Positions 58,219 through 64,000 of a stretch of 64,000 bases of DNA are shown here, piece by piece. The stretch lies in the NCBI GenBank assembly GCA_947488765.1, contig CANLAE010000008.1, positions 37,716 through 101,715 of the forward strand, written 5' to 3'. A model generated the notes under the pieces. That model saw only the letters and a list, made by a program, of their open reading frames with translations, was not told where the DNA came from and made no database searches. The position numbers and the translations under genes are program-made. How positions within the stretch are numbered: the stretch's first letter is position 1; every line of letters begins with the position of its first letter. The stretch comes from Chitinophagaceae bacterium (GTDB lineage: Bacteria; Bacteroidota; Bacteroidia; Chitinophagales; Chitinophagaceae).

Positions 58219-58905
58219 ATGATAATAAAGATTAACCTGTATATATCATTGTATGAGATATTAAATACTGAGAGAAAAAATGAGATTCTAGGAGTTTTGA
58301 AAAGGAACGTTCAAAACCAAATTATTGATAAAATCGTAATCTTTAGTGAACCTAATGATAACATTTCATTTAATGATACCAAGATAAATAAAGTGCATAT
58401 TCAATCACGTCCTAGATTTTCTGATTTTATAGATGTCCTCGATCCAGAATGTATCAATATTATCGCTAATAATGATATTGAATTTCTAGAACCATCAAGG
58501 CTGAATTGGCTTAAATATATTACTTCTTCTGATTTTATTACACTTACAAGATATGAATCTAATGGTAAGTTATTTAGAGAAAACAGAGGTGATTCTCAGG
58601 ACACTTGGATTTTTAAAGGGAGACCTGATGTTTTAAAATACTGTGATTTCCCAATGGGCGTACCAGGATGCGATAATCGAATTGCTTACATATTTTATGC
58701 GATGGGGTATAGAGTTTTAAATCCATCTAAATCCATCAAAACGATTCACCGTCATAAATCACAATTTAGATTTTATACTGAAGAGGAGAGAATTCTAGGT
58801 CCTTACTTAAATGTAAAGCCTACAACTTTTTTACACACGTTATTTATCAAACTTGTGACATTACTCCTATCTAAAATTTACAAAATAGAGTTGTCAATTA
58901 ATTAA
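58219..58905 (+). CDS. hypothetical protein, putative glycosyltransferase
   Basis: ORF in polysaccharide locus; INIIANNDIEFLEP and DTWIFKGRPDVLKYCDFPMGVPGCDNRIAY text. Confidence 0.6.
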   Translation: MIIKINLYISLYEILNTERKNEILGVLKRNVQNQIIDKIVIFSEPNDNISFNDTKINKVHIQSRPRFSDFIDVLDPECINIIANNDIEFLEPSRLNWLKYITSSDFITLTRYESNGKLFRENRGDSQDTWIFKGRPDVLKYCDFPMGVPGCDNRIAYIFYAMGYRVLNPSKSIKTIHRHKSQFRFYTEEERILGPYLNVKPTTFLHTLFIKLVTLLLSKIYKIELSIN

Positions 58906-58934
58906 TAATTTCTACAGTAATTAAGTCATATAAA

Positions 58935-59930
58935 GTGAAAATTGTAATAATTTCTAGGCCTAGTGATTGTTTTCCGAATATTATTTCTAAAGGCTTGAAG
59001 GAAATGATTCAAAAGCAAGGGTTTGAAGTGGAAATTTTACATGAAATTCCGTTTTTAATGAGGGCTCTTCCTTTAATTGAACAACCTATAAGATGGGAAG
59101 CAAATTTTGGATTTAGAATTCGTGAAAAGATAAAGTACTTTTTTCATGATTTTCTTTTAAAAAAAAAATTAGCAAATAAGGATGTAATTATTATTTCTGA
59201 ATGTTATGCAAATTTGTTTTGGAGAAATTACCTCTACATAGAGGTAATTAGAAATATAACCAATGCAAAGATTGTTAGTTATACGGATGGTCCACTTGAT
59301 TCTGCTCCGCTGCATAAGAAAAGATGGATAAATAATTATGACCGGGATGAAGGCTTTTTTGATTTCAATTTGTTTTTAACTGATAAAATTGAAAGAAAAG
59401 TTCCACTAAAAAAAAATCAGTACAAAATCGGGGTAAATCTGTGTATTTCTGACGAAATAATAAAAGTAGATAGTGATTTTAAGATACTTTTAGATTTTGA
59501 ACAAATAGGAGTTGAGTCAGAACGGACATTTCAAAAGATGTTTCTGTTAAGTCAAAATATTTTATTTACTCAATTATTAGGTCAATATACAAACGTTCAA
59601 ATTAGAAAAATATACTCAGAACATAATATTTTATTTCTTTCATTGCCTGAAACTTTTGGGCTATCGATTGGAGAAGCACTTTGTCTAGGTTGTAAAATTG
59701 CCATTCCAGATAGAAATTGGGTGATGTCGTGGGATATTTATGACGAATTACCCTATTTTTTCATTATTTACAATTCTGAAAATCTCTACGAAATTTTAGA
59801 AAAGGAAAAAAATGTATCTAAAGAAGAACGAATAAGAGTTATCAGAGATTTTAAGTCATTATACCCTGATTTCATTTTTGGGAATGATAAAAATCTAGAA
59901 ATTTTTTTACATCACCTATCAAAAAGTTAA
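58935..59930 (+). CDS. putative glycosyltransferase
   Basis: Start GTG; C-terminal HNILFLSLPETFGLSIGEALCLGCKIAIPDRNW resembles a GT-B family 4 donor-binding region. Confidence 0.65.
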   Translation: MKIVIISRPSDCFPNIISKGLKEMIQKQGFEVEILHEIPFLMRALPLIEQPIRWEANFGFRIREKIKYFFHDFLLKKKLANKDVIIISECYANLFWRNYLYIEVIRNITNAKIVSYTDGPLDSAPLHKKRWINNYDRDEGFFDFNLFLTDKIERKVPLKKNQYKIGVNLCISDEIIKVDSDFKILLDFEQIGVESERTFQKMFLLSQNILFTQLLGQYTNVQIRKIYSEHNILFLSLPETFGLSIGEALCLGCKIAIPDRNWVMSWDIYDELPYFFIIYNSENLYEILEKEKNVSKEERIRVIRDFKSLYPDFIFGNDKNLEIFLHHLSKS

Positions 59931-59999
59931 AAAAAATTATAGCTAGTGTTTAGGTAAATTTTTGTTGAAAACATTTTTTATTTAAAAAGGTATTAAATA

Positions 60000-61238
60000 A
60001 TGAATAAAAACCTTGTAAGAAATATTGGAATCATTATTCCTTATTCTTTTTTCCCTCCATTAGGTGGTGGAGCATTGCGTTGTTTCTATGTTGTAAAAGA
60101 ATTATCAAAATACCACAATCTGGTGTTATTTATTTCTGAACAGGAAAACATGCCTGAATTTGTAGATTGGATTGAATCTTTAAAAAATGTCAGGTATGTT
60201 ATAATATTGAATTCAAAAAATAAAACACGTACTCTTTTAAATAAAATCAAGGACAGATTGAGGTCAGGTATTCATACAAATCAATTTTTTCAACCTACCA
60301 ATCAGGTTTTTCTGGATGGGTTTGAATTGATAAGAAATGAAATAACTAATCAAAAATTTGATGCCTTTATTTGTGAAAATCTTGATACGCTGATAAGTTT
60401 TAATAAATTATTAAAAAAATACCAAATTCCAGTTGTTTATGAAGCACATAATGTAGATAGCGACTTATGGTTACAAATGCATTTGAAAACAGGAAATAAA
60501 CAATATCTTTCTAATAGTAAAACCGCACTAGTAACTGAAAAGAAATTAGGCAATATCACTGATCTTGTTGTAACTGTTACAAATAATGATAAAATCAGAT
60601 TGTCTAAATTAAACACCACTCGTTCTGTAAATATTGAAGTAGTTGAATCTGGGGTAGATACTGATTTAAAGATACCTGCACACCAAAAAAATGACGATAG
60701 GTTTAATATATTATTCTGCGGTAATTTGGAATACGAGCCTAACTATGAGGGATTAGTATGGTTTTACTACAGCGTACTTCCATTATTTAAAAAGTTTGGC
60801 ATTTTATTCAAAATAACAGTTATTGGTAAATTAACAAATTCTGATAGGTATAATTTTTTAAAAGATTCAAATGATATTAATTTTATTGGAACCGTAGAAT
60901 CAGTCAACAAATACTATCACGAAGCGGATGTGAGTATAGTTCCAATTTTAAGCGGCAGTGGTATTAGACTTAAAATTACTGAGTCGTTGAGCTTTGCAGT
61001 TCCGGTTGTTTCAACTACACTTGGTGCTGAAGGCATTAGAGAAAATAATGCAGTTTTATTGGCAGATACACCTGAAGAATTTGTTGATTCTTTGATTAGT
61101 TTGTATCAACTTGGTAAGATGAGAAGGGAATTAGGAAATGAAGGAAGAGAAATGATCTTGAAATACTATGATTGGAAATCATTGATGTCAAAGTTTAATA
61201 ATAATATTTTAAATATTATAAACACTAATACCAATTAA
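60000..61238 (+). CDS. glycosyltransferase family 4
   Basis: PPLGGGALRCFYVVKELSKYHNL, ILFCGNLEYEPNYEGLVWF, PILSGSGIRLKITESLSFAVPVVSTTLGAEGI. Confidence 0.92.
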   Translation: MNKNLVRNIGIIIPYSFFPPLGGGALRCFYVVKELSKYHNLVLFISEQENMPEFVDWIESLKNVRYVIILNSKNKTRTLLNKIKDRLRSGIHTNQFFQPTNQVFLDGFELIRNEITNQKFDAFICENLDTLISFNKLLKKYQIPVVYEAHNVDSDLWLQMHLKTGNKQYLSNSKTALVTEKKLGNITDLVVTVTNNDKIRLSKLNTTRSVNIEVVESGVDTDLKIPAHQKNDDRFNILFCGNLEYEPNYEGLVWFYYSVLPLFKKFGILFKITVIGKLTNSDRYNFLKDSNDINFIGTVESVNKYYHEADVSIVPILSGSGIRLKITESLSFAVPVVSTTLGAEGIRENNAVLLADTPEEFVDSLISLYQLGKMRRELGNEGREMILKYYDWKSLMSKFNNNILNIINTNTN

Positions 61239-61268
61239 GGCACGTCAACATAGGCTTTAAAGTTTATT

Positions 61269-62132
61269 ATGTCAAAAAATTTACAAATGAATACACCTTT
61301 AATTAGTGTGTTAATGACAGCCTACAACCGTGAAAAGTATATAGCAGAAGCAATTGAAAGTGTTTTAGCATCTACTTATCAAAATTTTGAATTGATTATT
61401 GTAGATGATTGTTCAACTGATCAAACATTAGAGATTGCAAGAGGATATGAAAAACTAGACGCACGCATTCGGGTACATGTAAATGAAAAAAATCTTGGGG
61501 ACTATAAAAACAGAAATTTTGCAGTCAGTCTTTCAACATATGATTATTTTACATTTGTTGATTCCGACGATTTAATTTTTCCGCATACACTTGAGACTAT
61601 GGCTTCAGCAATTGAAGAGTTCCCATATCATGGCGCTTATATAATGACACGAAATCAAGACCCATACAATTCAAAATCATATTCACTATCGTCAATTGAA
61701 GCATTGCATGATCATTTTTTTGTAAGTGGGTTTTTAGAGACCGGACTTCTTGGCACTTTGTTTAACAAAGAAATATTTTATAAGCTAGGTGGTTTTTCGG
61801 AACGGCGAATGACTAGTGATATTGATTATTTTTTGAGAATTTCATTGAATGGTCCAATAGTAAGGTTACCAAGTAAACTAGGATTTTGGAGGTCACATAT
61901 CAATCAAGAATCGAGTCATGGGTTTGAGTATTATCTTTTAGATATGACTTTGATTTACAAGAATACAATTAATTCAAGTAATTTTCCACTAAAAAAATAT
62001 AGATTTAGAATACTAAGAAAAATGTATATTTCGAAATTAAAGTATGTTTTGTATAGGGTTTATAAAACAAAGAATATTCAGGATTTAAAGTATTTAATCA
62101 GAATTTTTACTGTGAATGAGTTTATTGTTTGA
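61269..62132 (+). CDS. glycosyltransferase family 2
   Basis: ISVLMTAYNREKYIAEAIESVLASTYQNFELIIVDDCSTDQT, FVDSDDLIFP. Confidence 0.94.
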   Translation: MSKNLQMNTPLISVLMTAYNREKYIAEAIESVLASTYQNFELIIVDDCSTDQTLEIARGYEKLDARIRVHVNEKNLGDYKNRNFAVSLSTYDYFTFVDSDDLIFPHTLETMASAIEEFPYHGAYIMTRNQDPYNSKSYSLSSIEALHDHFFVSGFLETGLLGTLFNKEIFYKLGGFSERRMTSDIDYFLRISLNGPIVRLPSKLGFWRSHINQESSHGFEYYLLDMTLIYKNTINSSNFPLKKYRFRILRKMYISKLKYVLYRVYKTKNIQDLKYLIRIFTVNEFIV

Positions 62133-62778
62133 ACCATATCGTATTCGTAATAAAGCAGTAGCTATACTTGAAAAATTTTTAGGGATTTTTCCATTATATA
62201 GTTTTTTCAGAAAAACTAAAAGTGATGAATATCCAATCACGTTTAGTATTTGGTATAATCAAAAATTGCGCGGCATTAATGGTTCAGCATATTGGCCCGT
62301 TCATCCTTCAAGTTTGGTTAAGTTTCAACATAAAGTGAAAATTGGAAAACATTCTTATCCAGGCTATCAATCAGGGTGCTTTATCAACGGGTCCAATGGA
62401 ATAATAATTGGTGATTACACCTATTTTGGTACAAATGTAGGATTAATGAGTTCGAATCACGATGTACATGATTTGCGTAATCTCATTAGTACTTCACCAA
62501 TTCAAATAGGTAATTATAATTGGGTTGGTATGAATTCGGTGATATTACCTGGAGTTGATTTAGGGGATTTTACGATTGTTGGTGCTGGAAGTGTTGTAAC
62601 AAAATCTTTTAGCGAAGGTTACTGTATAATTGCTGGAAACCCAGCAAAAATTATCAGACATTTAGACCCTAAAGAATGTATGAAATATGAAAAAAACACA
62701 CAATGCATCGGTTATTTGAGCATTAGTGAATTTGAAATAAGGAAGGAACAAATTTTAAAGGATATTTGGAGCATATAA
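62116..62778 (+). CDS. hexapeptide-repeat acyltransferase
   Basis: GIIIGDYTYFGTNVGLMSSNHDVHDL, WVGMNSVILPGVDLGDFTIVGAGSVVTKSFSEGYCIIAGNPAKII. Confidence 0.9.
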   Translation: MSLLFEPYRIRNKAVAILEKFLGIFPLYSFFRKTKSDEYPITFSIWYNQKLRGINGSAYWPVHPSSLVKFQHKVKIGKHSYPGYQSGCFINGSNGIIIGDYTYFGTNVGLMSSNHDVHDLRNLISTSPIQIGNYNWVGMNSVILPGVDLGDFTIVGAGSVVTKSFSEGYCIIAGNPAKIIRHLDPKECMKYEKNTQCIGYLSISEFEIRKEQILKDIWSI

Positions 62779-63764
62779 TAATCAAGGATCCCACGTTGAA
62801 GGGCAGAGAATACGGGACTCTTGCTTCGTTTCAAGAAGCAATTCAAAAAATTACGGCCGCTGATGAAATATTACTCCCGGAATTAGGATTTTGGGAAAAA
62901 TATTTTCTCCAAGTTTCAAAATGGAGATTTTTAAGAAAGTTCATTCGTAAAAGAAAAATAGTTCATAATACAGAAAAGATTGACGTACTCTGGTATATCT
63001 TAATGGGCCCCGAGAATTATAGACTTGATTTATTTAAAGGGTATGAAAATGTAGCTGTAAAAATCATTTACTTTTTTGATACTTTACCACACCAAATCTA
63101 TTTAATTAAAAAATTAAAAATTCATTCTTTATTTAATTATCAAATAACTTCATTTAATGATGCTGTTGTTTATTTAAATAAAATAACTAATTCAAATTGG
63201 TATTTCGTTCAGCAAGCATCTAGCATAGAATACATGTATGACAAAGATTTAATAAGCAAGGAGATTGCTTTTAGTTCTTTTGGGCGTTCAGATTCTAAAT
63301 TAAATAATGTTATTCAAAAATTTTGTGATAAGAATAATCTAATTTTTTATCGTACACATGAATTAGGAGGAAAAATACTGACTAATAATAAGGAGCTTTA
63401 TAAAAGTTATTGTTGGGCTCTTTCAAATTCAGTTTTTAATGTAAGTCTATCCGTTGAAACAACTAACAAGGAACGTGCTGCCTTTCTTTCTCCTATTACA
63501 TGTAGATGGTATGAATCAATTTTAGCCAAAAATATTGTTATTGGAAAAAAGCCTAAAAATCCATTTTTTAATCATTTATTCCCAGATAATTTTGTGCAAG
63601 AAATTGACATAAATGCTTCTGACGATATATTAGAAGATCAAATTTCTATACTTTGGAAGAATAGGCAAATTCTATTTAAAAATATTTATAATAGTAAAAA
63701 TATAAATTTTATTGATTACGATTGGTGTTCAAGAGTTGTTGAAATTTTAAATATCGTAGATTAA
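62766..63764 (+). CDS. hypothetical protein, possible glycosyltransferase
   Basis: 332 aa ORF (TTG start, overlaps previous gene) in the polysaccharide locus; no confident domain. Confidence 0.55.
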   Translation: MEHIIIKDPTLKGREYGTLASFQEAIQKITAADEILLPELGFWEKYFLQVSKWRFLRKFIRKRKIVHNTEKIDVLWYILMGPENYRLDLFKGYENVAVKIIYFFDTLPHQIYLIKKLKIHSLFNYQITSFNDAVVYLNKITNSNWYFVQQASSIEYMYDKDLISKEIAFSSFGRSDSKLNNVIQKFCDKNNLIFYRTHELGGKILTNNKELYKSYCWALSNSVFNVSLSVETTNKERAAFLSPITCRWYESILAKNIVIGKKPKNPFFNHLFPDNFVQEIDINASDDILEDQISILWKNRQILFKNIYNSKNINFIDYDWCSRVVEILNIVD

Positions 63765-63767
63765 GTT

Positions 63768-64000
63768 ATGAAATTAAATTTAGGTTGTGGATCTGTTAGG
63801 CCAATGGGTTGGATTAATACTGATTCTTCATTAAATGCCAATATTCAAAGAATTCCATTCATTGCAAAAAAAATTACTAAATTATTTAATAAAGTCGATT
63901 ATGACTCTAATAATTTAGTTTATATGAATTTAAACAAAAAATGGGCTTTTAAAGATAACTCTGTTGATATTGTTTATGCGTCTCATTTATTTGAGCACTT
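63768..64000 (+). CDS. SAM-dependent methyltransferase, N-terminal part (runs off window)
   Basis: MKLNLGCGSVRPMGWINTDSSLNANIQRIPF...FKDNSVDIVYASHLFEH. Confidence 0.8.
   Translation, partial: MKLNLGCGSVRPMGWINTDSSLNANIQRIPFIAKKITKLFNKVDYDSNNLVYMNLNKKWAFKDNSVDIVYASHLFEH

Overview
This 64 kb window is AT-rich and looks chromosomal, from a Bacteroidota bacterium, probably Chitinophagaceae-like. The evidence is SusC/SusD, PorT-family, DUF1735-like and YHYH proteins and Bacteroidetes-type promoter spacing. From 1 to about 43.8 kb it is mostly housekeeping and envelope genes: queE, folD, a SusCD locus, a YifB-type ATPase, ubiE/menG, rsgA, a photolyase, alanine dehydrogenase, tsaE, a response regulator, an M1 peptidase, korA, umuDC, an AmgK-like kinase with a RapZ-like C-terminus next to a MurU-like gene, and a HGSNAT-like acyltransferase. 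From about 43.9 kb to the end it is a surface-polysaccharide export/biosynthesis locus: wlbA-like, wza, wzc, wzm, wzt, glycosyltransferases, methyltransferases and acyltransferases. The most unusual region is 49.79-52.51 kb. There an accessory cassette (four-helix-bundle/23S-IVS-type protein, truncated RhuM-like protein, AlbA_2/Schlafen-like ATPase) splits wzm from wzt and is bracketed by CTCAAC/GGTTGAG hexamer-type arrays that run directly into start codons. A second four-helix-bundle gene at 13.74 kb is also flanked by short inverted repeats, of unrelated sequence (GATGACAG ... CTGTCATC). Other notable items are an 81-bp in-frame tandem duplication that puts a stop in an acyltransferase gene, two or more families of dispersed intergenic repeats, and several decayed genes inside the polysaccharide locus. 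All calls come from reading the sequence and the supplied ORF track; no database search was run.
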